Source: Carboxylicivirga marina (GTDB taxonomy: Bacteria > Bacteroidota > Bacteroidia > Bacteroidales > Marinilabiliaceae). From it: a DNA stretch of 64,000 nucleotides. Below are positions 26,058 to 35,652 of the stretch, piece after piece; the first letter of the stretch is position 1, and every line of letters begins with the position of its first letter. The notes under the pieces were generated by a model that was not told the origin of the DNA, searched no databases, and saw only the letters and a program-made list of their open reading frames with translations. Made by a program: the position numbers and the translations under genes. Location of the stretch: contig NZ_JAENRR010000017.1 of NCBI RefSeq assembly GCF_016612505.1, forward strand, positions 1 to 64,000, given 5' to 3'.

Positions 26058-28532
26058 TTACTCAACCATAAATCTCCACACTTGTCACTTAATAACATGT
26101 GTACCCATAAGGGCATCAACACGCCAATATATCGTTTCTCCTTTTTCCAGTTCTTCTGCAAATGAGTAGATATTTTTATTCCCTTCAAATTTTTTTCCTC
26201 CGCTTGTGGCCTGCTCTACTTCTGTTTTTGAATGGCCTACATACACAATGTGTTTATCGGCCCCATATCCAGCGAGCCACATCAAGTCACAATCACGCTT
26301 GGCATTTCTCGTTCCATCACAAGGTATGGGCGTTGATGCTTGTGGGAATTGAAATCCAGGAATCCTATAATACTCTTTTTCAACTCCATATGGACCTATA
26401 TTGGGAGCCGCATCTGAGGAGTATCTTCCGGTAAACGCTATTGTTTTCCATGGCACATCATTGCTGGATAATTCATAACCTCCATTTACTAATACAGTAC
26501 CTTCCTTCAATCGAAAATCTAAATTATCAGGGTCACGCAAAACAGCTTTGGGATCATTATGATAGTTATTGTGTTGAATGGCCAAAAGAGGCGACTTCTT
26601 ACGTCCCCGCGTATTACCATCATCAAATACCTGCATGTCTTTGCCAATTATTGTTGGATGATTAGCTTCAACAAGCGTTTCCTTCAGCCAATAATCATCC
26701 ACATCTTCATACTTTCCAGTCAGGTTATTTTTACGTGTACCTACTTTCTCCCAATCATAGAAGCCGGCCGATAAATTAGCGACAATATTATTAGCCACTA
26801 CCGTACGTTCGTTTTTACTGGCCCATTGCTTCATGTTAAAAAGCTCAAAACCACCATCTCCAAGTATCAAGTTATTGTGCAACAAATGGTCATCGCCTTT
26901 AATGGCAAAGCCACCAGGCGTATTCCAGGCTACATTATAACTCATCTCACCAAAAGCATTGGCATAAGTCGGGTACCCCCTCGCATCAAAACGACACGAG
27001 CGCTTGGGATGATCGTGTGGCCAATTATATCGGTATATAACTTTATCACGACCGCCCATTTGTAATGAAGCGCCATCATACTGCAAGCCCCCAAAATGCA
27101 TGATATTATTCAACTTATAAACAGAAGCTATACCACCTCCTTTTATGCCGACTGAAGCACCCACATCGTCAATTGTTACCCGTCGTACCACAGACGGTCG
27201 GTTAATACTCATGGAACGCGAATCAAGTCCCAGAGTAGTTTGCTGTGTGCGATAAATCAAGACATTATCAATAATTAAGCCGTTGCTACGACCTTCAAAG
27301 GCATTGCCATCTAAATAGGTAAACTGGCAATTAACTAATGCATTACCATACATGGTATTTTTATAGTTTTTACCATTGGCATTTTCAATGCGTGTTGTTA
27401 CTGGTATATCGAAATTATCAACTTCAAATTTATTAGTAGCTGAGAACGTGAAATTACAATCCTCTAAACGACTGTAGCTACACCCTTTAAGTAAGGCCGC
27501 TGCTCCATGAAACTAAATTCCTTTTATGTGTAGGTATTGACAATGTCGGGCCTCAAAGATATAATCGCGTCGCTTACCCCTTATCTGCCCTTTATCAGGA
27601 TTTTCACCTTGGGGCGAAATAAAATAGAGCACACCACTCTTCTTATCATACCACCACTCCTCTTCTATATCCAAAGCAGGCAAACCCATTAGAAAGAACT
27701 GAATACCAGCATGGCCACTCTTTCTAAACTTTCCCTTTCCTTTCTCCCAACCAACACGCTTATTTAAAAAAGTGAGTGCTTCTTTTTTAATGGTGCCACT
27801 CTTTTCAAAATTGATGTCGTAATTAAAGTCGTTATCTCCAGCCTGATGACTGGTTACCTTACTCGCCCAGCTTCCCCAGGTGTAGCTCATAACAGCCACT
27901 GCTCCCTGATACGAAATATCAGTATCACCCAACATTTCATCGCGGTGTCGGCATTGTGAGCGATCGTAATGCAACCATTTTGATGACTCCTCAAGGGTGT
28001 TATCAGTACTTAAACCATCGTAAATAGTGCCCTTTATTGAAGTATCCTCAGCTCGACGCAGAACAAAGTAACGATCCAGTCTCCAGGGATCATCCCAGCG
28101 AGCATTAGGCCAACGTGCCTGACTCATTAGGCGTCCCTTATAAATTAATCCATAAATAGGTGCATCGAGTTTTTTACAATACAGCTTACCCTTAAGCTTT
28201 TCCCATTGAGCTTCTTGTATCATTTTACCTTCCGGCATATCAGCACTAAGGACTTGCCAATCGCCTGATAAATCATCTGTCCCATCAAACAGTACTTTTT
28301 CACCAGGTATGGCCTGAATGATAATTGGTTTAGCAGCGGTACCTTTCAAGTTGCTTAGTAATAATTTCTGTGAGTAGATTCCGGCCGATAGCCACAGTAT
28401 ATCTCCTGCTTTGGCTTTCTTAGCAGCGCTCATATCAGAAGGTGTTAAAGCGTATTCTTTAGCACTTACGAAAAAGTTAAGCAAGCACAGAGCAAGTGTA
28501 GCAGTTAACTTGACAAGTTTTGATTTAATCAT
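26058..28532 (-). pseudogene. Beta-helix protein 4, interrupted by two in-frame stop codons
   Basis: A fourth beta-helix paralogue. From Met at 28532 (signal peptide MIKSKLVKLTATLALCLLNF) the frame runs through ARWPNA to the motif KGI, where TAG (27513-27515) replaces the residue that is Glu in the paralogue motif KGIEFFG. Reading continues in the same frame (FHGAAALLKGC..., then KGDDHLLHNN, RIPGFQFPQ, YWRVDA) to a TGA at 26085-26087, where paralogue 1 has Gly. Nine more codons (QVWRFMVE then TAA) match the normal end of the fibronectin-III-like domain. There is no frameshift over 2.5 kb. As it stands it yields a truncated protein of about 340 residues. Pseudogene is likeliest; stop-codon readthrough or sequence error is possible. 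Confidence 0.82.
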
Positions 28533-28632
28533 AACTGAATTTTGAGTATGTGAACTGTAAAAAAATAAGGTTCGCCTTTTAGTTTCTATCAAAAATTTGA
28601 CAAAAACTATTTCAAATACTCTGAAACATAAA

Positions 28633-28673
28633 CAAAAAAAGAGTATTACCTGTCCTTTGACAAATAATACTCT
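28633..28673 (-). terminator. Rho-independent terminator after small secreted protein 3
   Basis: AGAGTATTA (28640-28648) pairs with TAATACTCT (28665-28673). On the minus strand the hairpin lies 27 bp after the stop codon and is followed by TTTTTTTGTTT. Confidence 0.85.
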
Positions 28674-28700
28674 CGGGGTATATTCAATTCAAAACTAATG

Positions 28701-29078
28701 TTACAAACTTGCTTCTAACTCTTTCATTCCCATTCGTATTTGAGAACTTTTGTATTCCTGCATTTTGGTCATATTTTCCTGGCCAATTAGCTCTTCCATC
28801 TTTACCAGGTAGCTTTTTCTAATTTCCACAAGCGCTTTACTTGCCTCTTCGCCCTTGTTCTTATACTCTTTTTTACACTCAGTTAATTCATTCTGACGAT
28901 TAATAAGTAAGGAGTATAATGCTGTTTTTTGCTCTTCATTTAACTCACAGAGTTCTAAATAAACAGGATAAATACTTTCAACCTTTTTGTATTTCTTACT
29001 TTTCTTACTCTTTTTTTCTTGGGCTATGGCCGTACCGCATAGCAATACAACTAAGACCATTAAAACTAGATTCTTCAT
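28701..29078 (-). CDS. Small secreted protein 3 of the CxLxxxQ family
   Basis: A 125-residue protein with a signal peptide (cut after AIA, about residue 19), a lysine-rich start of the mature chain, then CELNEEQKTALYSLLINRQNE and IGQENMTKM, the two family motifs. It is clearly related to the protein at 25467-25844 and more distantly to 24956-25297. It lies between the terminator of the S1 sulfatase gene and the broken beta-helix gene, with its own terminator. Probably a helical periplasmic protein; role unknown. Confidence 0.72.
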   Translation of the reverse strand: MKNLVLMVLVVLLCGTAIAQEKKSKKSKKYKKVESIYPVYLELCELNEEQKTALYSLLINRQNELTECKKEYKNKGEEASKALVEIRKSYLVKMEELIGQENMTKMQEYKSSQIRMGMKELEASL

Positions 29079-29182
29079 ATTGGATTTTTAAGTGATTTAA
29101 TACTTCACAAAATGCAATTTCCCAGCAGACAAAAATAGCACAGAAATATCAAAGAATACTATAAATCTCACCTCCCTATAAA

Positions 29183-29218
29183 AATAGGATGGCTTCAAAT
29201 TTATGAAACCATCCTATT
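29183..29218 (-). terminator. Terminator after the GH29-sulfatase operon
   Basis: AATAGGATGG (29183-29192) pairs with CCATCCTATT (29209-29218), 22 bp beyond the sulfatase stop. The T tract on the minus strand is moderate. Confidence 0.75.
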
Positions 29219-29240
29219 CTAGCTTAATAAAGGTGTTCTT

Positions 29241-30878
29241 TTACCAATTGGCTTCAATCAAGGCCTGTATCTGTGGGTACTTCTCATCTCCTTCATTCAG
29301 TTCTGTACGCATTTGTTTTAACTGCTGTTTCAAGGAACTGATGACATCGGCATAGGCCGGGTCATCGTATCGGTTATCCATTTCTTTAGGATCTTTCTTC
29401 AGGTCGTAAAACTCCCATGCTAAGGGTGTTTGAAATGCAGACATAGAAGCCGGGTTATGTGAGAACCCCTTCGGTTTCTTTCCACGTTTCATATAATCCA
29501 AACCATAAAATAAGATCAGCTTATAATCTTTTGTGCGGATTCCAAAATGAGCAGGGTTACTGTGCTTATGAGCCATGTGCATCCAATAGCGATAGTAAGT
29601 GGCCTGCTTCCATCCTTCAGGTTCTTTTCCTTCAGGTAATATATCAACAAAGCTCTCGCCCTGCATATATTCAGGTGCTTTACCACCCGCCAAATCGATG
29701 ATAGTAGGAGCAAAATCGGCATTATTAATGATGGCATCGGTACGCGTTCCTGCTTTAATCATTTCAGGATAACGCACTAAAAATGGCATGCGCAAGCTCT
29801 CTTCATACATCCAACGCTTGTCGATATAATCGTGTTCACCCAGCATAAAACCCTGGTCGCCAGTGTAGATAATAATGGTATTCTCCATCAAACCCTCGGC
29901 TTCCATATAATCAAACAAACGCTTCACATTGTCATCAACCCCTTTTACACAGCGTAAATAACGTTTTAGGTACTCTTGATAAGCCAATCGCTTGTATTCC
30001 GGATCTGGTATATCCTGATCAATCTTCATGTGCATGCCCATGTTACGAATGATGTTTCGATGACCTACCGACGAACCAATAGTATCCAGCAAGGAGTCGT
30101 TATATCCGCGGGTACCAACCGAACCATTGTTTTTGTTATCCCATAAGCTTTCTGGTTCTGGAATTGTTACATCCTCCAGATAATCAGCATAGCGTGGTGC
30201 AAACTCAAACATGTCGTGAGGTGCTTTAAAATGGTGCATCAAAAAGAAAGGCTTATCTTTATCGCGCTTGTTCTTTAACCACTCTAAAGATAAATCAGTG
30301 ATGACATCCGATGAATGCCCCTCATATTGCTTACCAGGCCATAAGCCTTTTTTACCATGGAATTTGGTTATGATGGAATCACTAGAGCCTTTCTCAGCCA
30401 ATACAGGGTCAAAATAGTCGCCCTGCCCATATAATACATTGTAATAATCAAAGGCAGCAGGTGTTTTCTTCAAGTGCCACTTACCAATAACAGCTGTCTG
30501 GTAGCCCAACTTTTTCATCTCATGTGCCAAGTACTGACGTTCCTCAGGTAAGTTACCATCTAAATCCTGAACACCATTGGCCTGACTGTATTGCCCAGTC
30601 ATGATTGTAGCACGCGATGGCGTACAAATGGCATTTGTACAAAAGGCATTCTCGAATAAAATACCTTCGTGGGCCAACCTGTCAATGGTTGGTGTAGGAT
30701 TTAAAGATGCTAAACGACTACCATACACACCAAAACCCTGTGAAGTATGGTCGTCGGACATGATATACAAAATATTGGGCTTTTGCACTTCTCTTTTGGC
30801 TTGCTTTGCAGTCTTGCAAGAGAAACTACTCACCAGCAACACCAACATACCTAATTGCAATATTCTTACTTGCCTCAT
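29241..30878 (-). CDS. Family S1 sulfatase lipoprotein
   Basis: A 545-residue sulfatase with a lipobox (SSFSC, Cys21), so probably lipid-anchored. KPNILYIMSDDH carries the metal-binding Asp pair, CTPSR has catalytic Cys85, and GKWHLK, HHFKAPHD and YTGDQGFMLGEHD complete the S1 signatures. The segment YLKRYLRCVKGVD is shared with the sulfatases at 49251-51293 and 62653-64000, which form one subfamily in this window. It starts 6 bp after the GH29 stop, so the two are cotranscribed; sulfate removal and defucosylation are probably linked steps. The sulfate position is unknown. Confidence 0.94.
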   Translation of the reverse strand: MRQVRILQLGMLVLLVSSFSCKTAKQAKREVQKPNILYIMSDDHTSQGFGVYGSRLASLNPTPTIDRLAHEGILFENAFCTNAICTPSRATIMTGQYSQANGVQDLDGNLPEERQYLAHEMKKLGYQTAVIGKWHLKKTPAAFDYYNVLYGQGDYFDPVLAEKGSSDSIITKFHGKKGLWPGKQYEGHSSDVITDLSLEWLKNKRDKDKPFFLMHHFKAPHDMFEFAPRYADYLEDVTIPEPESLWDNKNNGSVGTRGYNDSLLDTIGSSVGHRNIIRNMGMHMKIDQDIPDPEYKRLAYQEYLKRYLRCVKGVDDNVKRLFDYMEAEGLMENTIIIYTGDQGFMLGEHDYIDKRWMYEESLRMPFLVRYPEMIKAGTRTDAIINNADFAPTIIDLAGGKAPEYMQGESFVDILPEGKEPEGWKQATYYRYWMHMAHKHSNPAHFGIRTKDYKLILFYGLDYMKRGKKPKGFSHNPASMSAFQTPLAWEFYDLKKDPKEMDNRYDDPAYADVISSLKQQLKQMRTELNEGDEKYPQIQALIEANW

Positions 30879-30884
30879 TTTAGC

Positions 30885-32468
30885 TTAGTTAACGTTAGTA
30901 ATTTTTATGGTGTAGATATGATTACATGGCAAATCGTTAATTGAAATAGTCGATAAATCGATTTGTATTTGCCCATTATCAATCGTATAGTCCAGTTCCT
31001 TATCGACTCCCAACATACTTACTTTGGTATTTTCATTTATAGATAAATTACGTAATACCAGTTGATTATTTTTTGGCCATCCTGGTGTTAAAGCATACAA
31101 TGTATTTTCTTTACGAGTGTACCAGCATTCTTTAAAAGCGTTACCTGCTTTAGGAGCTATCGTCATCTCATAAATCGGAAAACCCGCATGAAAATCATGC
31201 TTGCTGAAAACCGGGCGTTTACCTTCACTCCATTGTGCTGATTCACTGTTCGCTCGTGTTCCGTAGATAGCTTCACCATTTACATCCAACCAGTTTCCAA
31301 TTTGAATCAGACGCTCCTGCATAATAACAGGTATGGTACCATCAGCATTTGGTCCGATATTTAAAAGAAGGTTGCCACCACGACTCACCAAATCAGCCAA
31401 CATAAACAAAAGTTCTTTTTCCGTGCGGTAGTCATCGATGTTTTCGATACGGTTTACTCCAAATGACATACCAATACCACGATTCTCTTCCCATGGCTTA
31501 TCTATCCCTTCAAAGCCTGCGCCATACTCAGTGGTGTAATAACCACCGTGTTGACCTCGTCCTTTGCCCCAACGGTCGTTTATCACCACTTCATCTTTGT
31601 TTGGAGCATTGTTATATAGCCATGCCAACATTGGTTTGGTCTCCCACAATTCATCATTCATCCACCAGTCGCCATCAGAAAACAGTAATGATGGCTGGTA
31701 CTCATTTACCAACTCTTTAAACTGTGGATACATGACCTCATGCACATATTTCGAAAGCCCTTCCTTAGCGGCTTTAAGCTCCTTCTTTTTGGCTGGCGTC
31801 ACCTTATCGGCTTTCTCATTAAAATTAACAGCCATATTACCTGAACTCATCAATTGCTGCTGCTGCTTGGTCCAGTAAGGATTAAACCAATCCCATATCG
31901 AATAGTAAAGACCCATTTTAATATCCTCATCACGAACGGCATCGGTCAGTTCACGCACTAAGTCGCGCTTAGGCCCTGACTCAACAGAGTTCCAAGCCAT
32001 ACCAAAACTAGTGCTTGCTTCTTTATTGGGCCATAAGCAATAACCATCGTGGTGTTTTGATGTCAGCACTACATACTTAGCACCCGAGCGTTTGAAGATA
32101 TCAGCCCACTCACTTGGGTTAAATAACTCACAGGTAAAATCCTTTCTAAAGTCGGCGTATTTAAAATCAGCTCCGTAGTTTTTGTTATGAAAAGATGTAA
32201 TGACCTCATGTCTTAACTTTCGTTTTTCATTTGCGGTATTCGGGTCTTCTAATAAAGCATTCCAATACCATTCAGCATAAGTTCCTTTGTTGGTATATCC
32301 GGGCACCGAGTACAAGCCCCAATGAATAAATATCCCAAACTTAGCATCTGGAAACCATTGTGGACATTCTCGTGAATCGAGTGATTCCCAATTAGGCTCA
32401 TAACTCTTTTGTGCGAATCCTAATCCGCCAATACTTATAACTAATAATATTAATAAAGCTCTCTTCAT
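30885..32468 (-). CDS. Secreted GH29 alpha-L-fucosidase
   Basis: A 527-residue GH29 enzyme with a signal peptide (cut after GFA, about residue 19). Signatures: WFPDAKFGIFIHWGLYSVPG, YVVLTSKHHDGYCLW, GLYYSIWDWFNP, LLFSDGDWW with Asp265 at the nucleophile position, and GGNLLLNIGPNADGTIP. WEENRG may include the acid/base Glu. Its form resembles the broad-specificity branch of GH29 more than the lipoprotein at 5227-7011, from which it differs strongly. It heads a two-gene operon with the downstream S1 sulfatase (6 bp gap). Expected to release alpha-L-fucose from desulfated or partly sulfated oligosaccharides. Confidence 0.95.
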   Translation of the reverse strand: MKRALLILLVISIGGLGFAQKSYEPNWESLDSRECPQWFPDAKFGIFIHWGLYSVPGYTNKGTYAEWYWNALLEDPNTANEKRKLRHEVITSFHNKNYGADFKYADFRKDFTCELFNPSEWADIFKRSGAKYVVLTSKHHDGYCLWPNKEASTSFGMAWNSVESGPKRDLVRELTDAVRDEDIKMGLYYSIWDWFNPYWTKQQQQLMSSGNMAVNFNEKADKVTPAKKKELKAAKEGLSKYVHEVMYPQFKELVNEYQPSLLFSDGDWWMNDELWETKPMLAWLYNNAPNKDEVVINDRWGKGRGQHGGYYTTEYGAGFEGIDKPWEENRGIGMSFGVNRIENIDDYRTEKELLFMLADLVSRGGNLLLNIGPNADGTIPVIMQERLIQIGNWLDVNGEAIYGTRANSESAQWSEGKRPVFSKHDFHAGFPIYEMTIAPKAGNAFKECWYTRKENTLYALTPGWPKNNQLVLRNLSINENTKVSMLGVDKELDYTIDNGQIQIDLSTISINDLPCNHIYTIKITNVN

Positions 32469-32865
32469 ATCTTTATGTGTTTTTATTAAGTGTTATTGAT
32501 GCAAATTAATCGAGATAACTTTCAAGTGTCTATTTCATATATCTCTATTAGTAATACAAAATGAACAAGTCTCTTATAATGCACCCTTTCACACCTAAGT
32601 CCAACACATATAACTCACTAATCACCAAAACAAAAGCAATGTTCAGGCATTTGACTAAACACCGAAGTTACACTTTTATTGACAAATATTTCATTTGATG
32701 AGAAGAACCAGTACCACTGCTTTTAGTCAAACCATTAGGAACTATGCTGAAGCAAAGTGTGCAATTTGAACTAACAATGGGGCAATATTAACCAATTATT
32801 ATCAGCCTTTTATTTACTTTTGATACAAACTAAATAACAACATTCACCAAGAGTTATAATTTAAG
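32469..32865. other. Divergent promoter region
   Basis: A 397 bp AT-rich region between the divergent GH29 and sulfatase genes. It must contain promoters for both directions. Only one candidate -7 element, for the plus strand, is clear. Confidence 0.5.
32815..32822 (+). promoter_or_regulatory. Candidate Bacteroidota -7 promoter element
   Basis: TACTTTTG matches the consensus TANNTTTG exactly, about 44 bp before the sulfatase start. No good TTG element is visible at the expected distance upstream. Confidence 0.35.
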
Positions 32866-34305
32866 ATGAAGAAATTACTAAGCGCATTTTTATTTGCAGC
32901 ATTATTCACATCTGTGATTTCATGCACAGCCGATAAGCCGGCAAAAAAACCTAATATCATCTTCTTATTCGCCGATGATCAATGTTTTAATACCATTAAT
33001 GCCACTGGCAATAACGAAATAATCACACCTAACTTAGATAAGTTGGTTAATAACGGGGCTTACTTTGCCCATAACTTTAACATGGGTGCCTGGAATGGTG
33101 CTGTTTGTATTGCCTCACGTACCATGATTAATACCGGGCGAAGTGTATGGAAAGCCCATGCCATTGAAAAACAGTTAAAAAAACCCGAGTACACCGAAAC
33201 GTTCTGGGGTAACTTGATGGAAAATGCCGGATACGAAACGTATATGACAGGAAAATGGCATGTAAAGGCTGATGCAAAAAAAATGTTTAACAATGTTGGA
33301 ACGGTGCGTTCAGGCATGCCAAAGCAAACCGATGAGCGTTATAATCGTACGTTTACAGAAGAAGGCGATGAAGGCTGGAAACCCTGGAAAGAAGAATATG
33401 GTGGTTTTTGGCAGGGTGGCAAGCATTGGACAGAGGTATTGGGCGATGAAGCACTTGGCTTTATTGATGACACCAAAACCAAAGACAAGCCATTTTTTAT
33501 GTATTTAGCTTTTAATGCTCCACATGATCCTCGCCAATCACCAAAAGAATTTGTGGATATGTACCCACTGGAGAACATTGCGGTTCCTGAAACATTTATG
33601 CCCGAATACGCAAATCAAGATAAAATTGGTAATGGACCGGCATTACGCGATGAGCGTTTAGCGCCATTCCCTCGCACAGAGTATTCTGTTAAAGTTAACC
33701 GCCAGGAGTATTACGCCATTATTAGCCATATGGATCGTGAGATTGGGCGTATTATTGATGCTTTAAAAGCAAGTGGTGAAATGGATAATACCTATATTTT
33801 TTACACTGCTGATCATGGTTTAGCTTGTGGAAACCATGGATTAATAGGTAAGCAAAGTTTATACGATCACAGTACACGTTCACCACTGATTGTTATTGGT
33901 CCTGATATTCCGAAGGGCAGCAAGGTGGAAGCTGATGTGTACTTACAGGATATTATGCCGACAGCATTAGAATTAGCCGGAGCAGAACAACCAGCATACG
34001 TTGAATTCAGTAGTTTACTGGCATTGGCTCAAGGCAAGCAAACCGAAAGTGCCTACGATGCTATTTATGGTTGCTACAGAGATTTGCAACGAAGTATTCG
34101 TAAAGATGGCTATAAGCTCATCGCTTACCCTGAAGTACCACAGTTATTGTTGTACGATCTAAATAAGGATCCACAGGAGATGAACGATATTTCGGCTCAA
34201 CAACCAGAAAAAGTAAAAGCCATGTTTGCCGAATTAGTGCAGCTTCAAAAAGACATGGATGATCCATTAGATATACAAGGTAATTTTATGGAGTTACTCA
34301 AATAA
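32866..34305 (+). CDS. Family S1 sulfatase lipoprotein with CxASR active site
   Basis: A 479-residue lipoprotein (lipobox SVISC, Cys20) of the S1 family. KPNIIFLFADDQ carries the metal-binding pair. The active-site motif is CIASR with Cys81; Ala replaces the usual Pro, a variant that formylglycine-generating enzymes are known to accept. GKWHVKAD, NAPHDPR and YTADHGLACGNHG follow. C-terminal LLYDLNKDPQEMNDI is a typical sulfatase ending. It is transcribed alone, divergently from the GH29-sulfatase operon, and ends at a terminator. The protein at 61058-62653 has the same motif variant. Confidence 0.92.
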   Translation: MKKLLSAFLFAALFTSVISCTADKPAKKPNIIFLFADDQCFNTINATGNNEIITPNLDKLVNNGAYFAHNFNMGAWNGAVCIASRTMINTGRSVWKAHAIEKQLKKPEYTETFWGNLMENAGYETYMTGKWHVKADAKKMFNNVGTVRSGMPKQTDERYNRTFTEEGDEGWKPWKEEYGGFWQGGKHWTEVLGDEALGFIDDTKTKDKPFFMYLAFNAPHDPRQSPKEFVDMYPLENIAVPETFMPEYANQDKIGNGPALRDERLAPFPRTEYSVKVNRQEYYAIISHMDREIGRIIDALKASGEMDNTYIFYTADHGLACGNHGLIGKQSLYDHSTRSPLIVIGPDIPKGSKVEADVYLQDIMPTALELAGAEQPAYVEFSSLLALAQGKQTESAYDAIYGCYRDLQRSIRKDGYKLIAYPEVPQLLLYDLNKDPQEMNDISAQQPEKVKAMFAELVQLQKDMDDPLDIQGNFMELLK

Positions 34306-34325
34306 AATTGATTTTTAGTTTGTGT

Positions 34326-34362
34326 AAAAAGGCAGGGTTCATTAATGGGCTCTGCTTTTTTT
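34326..34362 (+). terminator. Rho-independent terminator after the CxASR sulfatase
   Basis: AAAAAGGCAGGG and GGGCTCTGCTTTTTTT form a hairpin with a GCAG/CTGC core, 20 bp after the stop, followed by seven T. Confidence 0.7.
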
Positions 34363-34422
34363 GTTAACAGCTTGAATAAATATTTTTTATAGCTTTATAC
34401 TCTAAGCTTAAACAACAAACCT

Positions 34423-35121
34423 ATGCCCTTAAGATACAGTTTGGTGCCCAACACCTTAAAAACAAAATCAGGAAAATACATTAGCTCAGTAAATAAAAAC
34501 GATAGTTATACCATTGAGCACGTTATTGAGCACATGATAAGGCGTGGCTCAACAGTTACCAAAGCTGAAGCATTAGCTGTAATGGAAGAATTCAGTCATG
34601 CCATTGAAAGCCTTGTGAGTGATGGCGCTCATATCAAAACCGAACTATTCAATATCACACCAAGCATAAAAGGCACCTTTAACGATGAGCATGAAAGTTT
34701 TACGCATAAAAAGCATCAGGTAAAATTAAACCTGCGCCCTGGTAAACGATTATTGCAAATTGAACAGCAAATAAAGGTTAAGCAAGTCACACATCAACAG
34801 CGCTCCCCACAACTTATTCGTTTTATTGATTTACACACAAAAAAAACAGATGGAACTTTTACCCCTGGTCAGGTAGCATCTATAAAGGGTCGCTTACTTA
34901 AATTTGACGAAACAGATCCAGAGCAGGGTATCTTTCTATCAAATAATGACGGTCATGAACTGAAAATAGAACACATTGTTAAAAACAAGCCGTCTGAGTT
35001 GCTATTCATCTTCCCTGAGAAAATCAATAAAAGCATATACTCTATTTCTGTGAAGGCTAAATTACCACGCACACAATCTGTTCGACAAGGAACTCTCAAC
35101 CTGCAACTCACTGTCTTATAG
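34423..35121 (+). CDS. HU-like DNA-binding protein with C-terminal DUF4469-like domain
   Basis: A 232-residue cytoplasmic protein without signal peptide. Residues 1-125 resemble the HU/IHF-like proteins common in Bacteroidota (PLRYSLVPNTL, YTIEHVIEHMIRRGSTVTKAEALAVMEEF, FNITPSIKGTF). Residues from about 130 form a beta-rich domain (GTFTPGQVASIKGRLLKFD...QGIFL) of the DUF4469 type. Expected role: non-specific DNA binding or architectural activity. It stands alone between two terminators or spacers; three palindromes follow in the spacer after its stop. Its link to glycan use is not evident; it may be an unrelated house gene or mark a boundary. Confidence 0.85.
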   Translation: MPLRYSLVPNTLKTKSGKYISSVNKNDSYTIEHVIEHMIRRGSTVTKAEALAVMEEFSHAIESLVSDGAHIKTELFNITPSIKGTFNDEHESFTHKKHQVKLNLRPGKRLLQIEQQIKVKQVTHQQRSPQLIRFIDLHTKKTDGTFTPGQVASIKGRLLKFDETDPEQGIFLSNNDGHELKIEHIVKNKPSELLFIFPEKINKSIYSISVKAKLPRTQSVRQGTLNLQLTVL

Positions 35122-35652
35122 AAAACTCCACACAAGGCACTATTATAACACCCAGTTAGGTTCTACTCTCAAACCCAATTGGGTTTTATATTAATACCCA
35201 ATTGGGTCGTACACTATTACCTTTTAAAGCTTATAGGTTTGTTATACTTCTCTCTCACTGATATTCCATCTTTCTTGATTACGGGCTGCCAATCAGGCAT
35301 ATTATAAAATACCTATTACTATCAATTTTGCCCTATTTATATATTTGATTGGGCTTTCCGCCCAAACCCGACTTCATATTTTTGGCCAAAAAAACGAAGC
35401 AAAAAAGGTCAAGGCTGCTTTCAAAATCTCTTTCTTATTTACCTAGAACTTAAGTGCAACCGAGTGATTTTCGAGCAAGCTCTCAACTTCTCGGTTTTAC
35501 TAAAGCTCATAGCCAAAATCAAAACCTATTTTAAAAAAGGGCAAAACGCATGACGCTTAAAGAACACACGCCTACAAACAATCTCGCTCACAATCATCTC
35601 TTTTAATCATAGCGATAAGCATGTCCTAATTTTATTTTGGACACCTTCTTGA
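35122..35652. other. Convergent intergenic spacer
   Basis: A 531 bp gap between convergent genes. It holds three spaced palindromes (35150-35207), a hairpin TTGGGC/GCCCAA at 35349-35365, and a right half that resembles decayed coding or repeat sequence without an open frame. No gene is supported. Confidence 0.5.
35150..35207. repeat. Three palindromes at 23 bp spacing
   Basis: ACCCAATTGGGT occurs at 35173-35184 (within a 16 bp palindrome 35171-35186) and at 35196-35207. A degenerate copy, ACCCAGTTAGGT, lies at 35150-35161. The centres are exactly 23 bp apart. The palindromes have no loop and no T tract, so they look like protein-binding sites rather than terminators. Confidence 0.7.

Noticed and set aside
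27513-27515. TAG as a recoded amino acid (pyrrolysine or similar)
   Set aside because: A second, different stop (TGA) also interrupts the gene and there is no recoding machinery or signal in the window.
35349-35365. Hairpin TTGGGC/GCCCAA as terminator of the HU-like gene
   Set aside because: It is about 230 bp after the stop codon and no T tract follows.
35603-35645. TGTCC/GGACA as terminator of the 1346-residue protein gene
   Set aside because: Only a 5 bp stem with a long loop; too weak.
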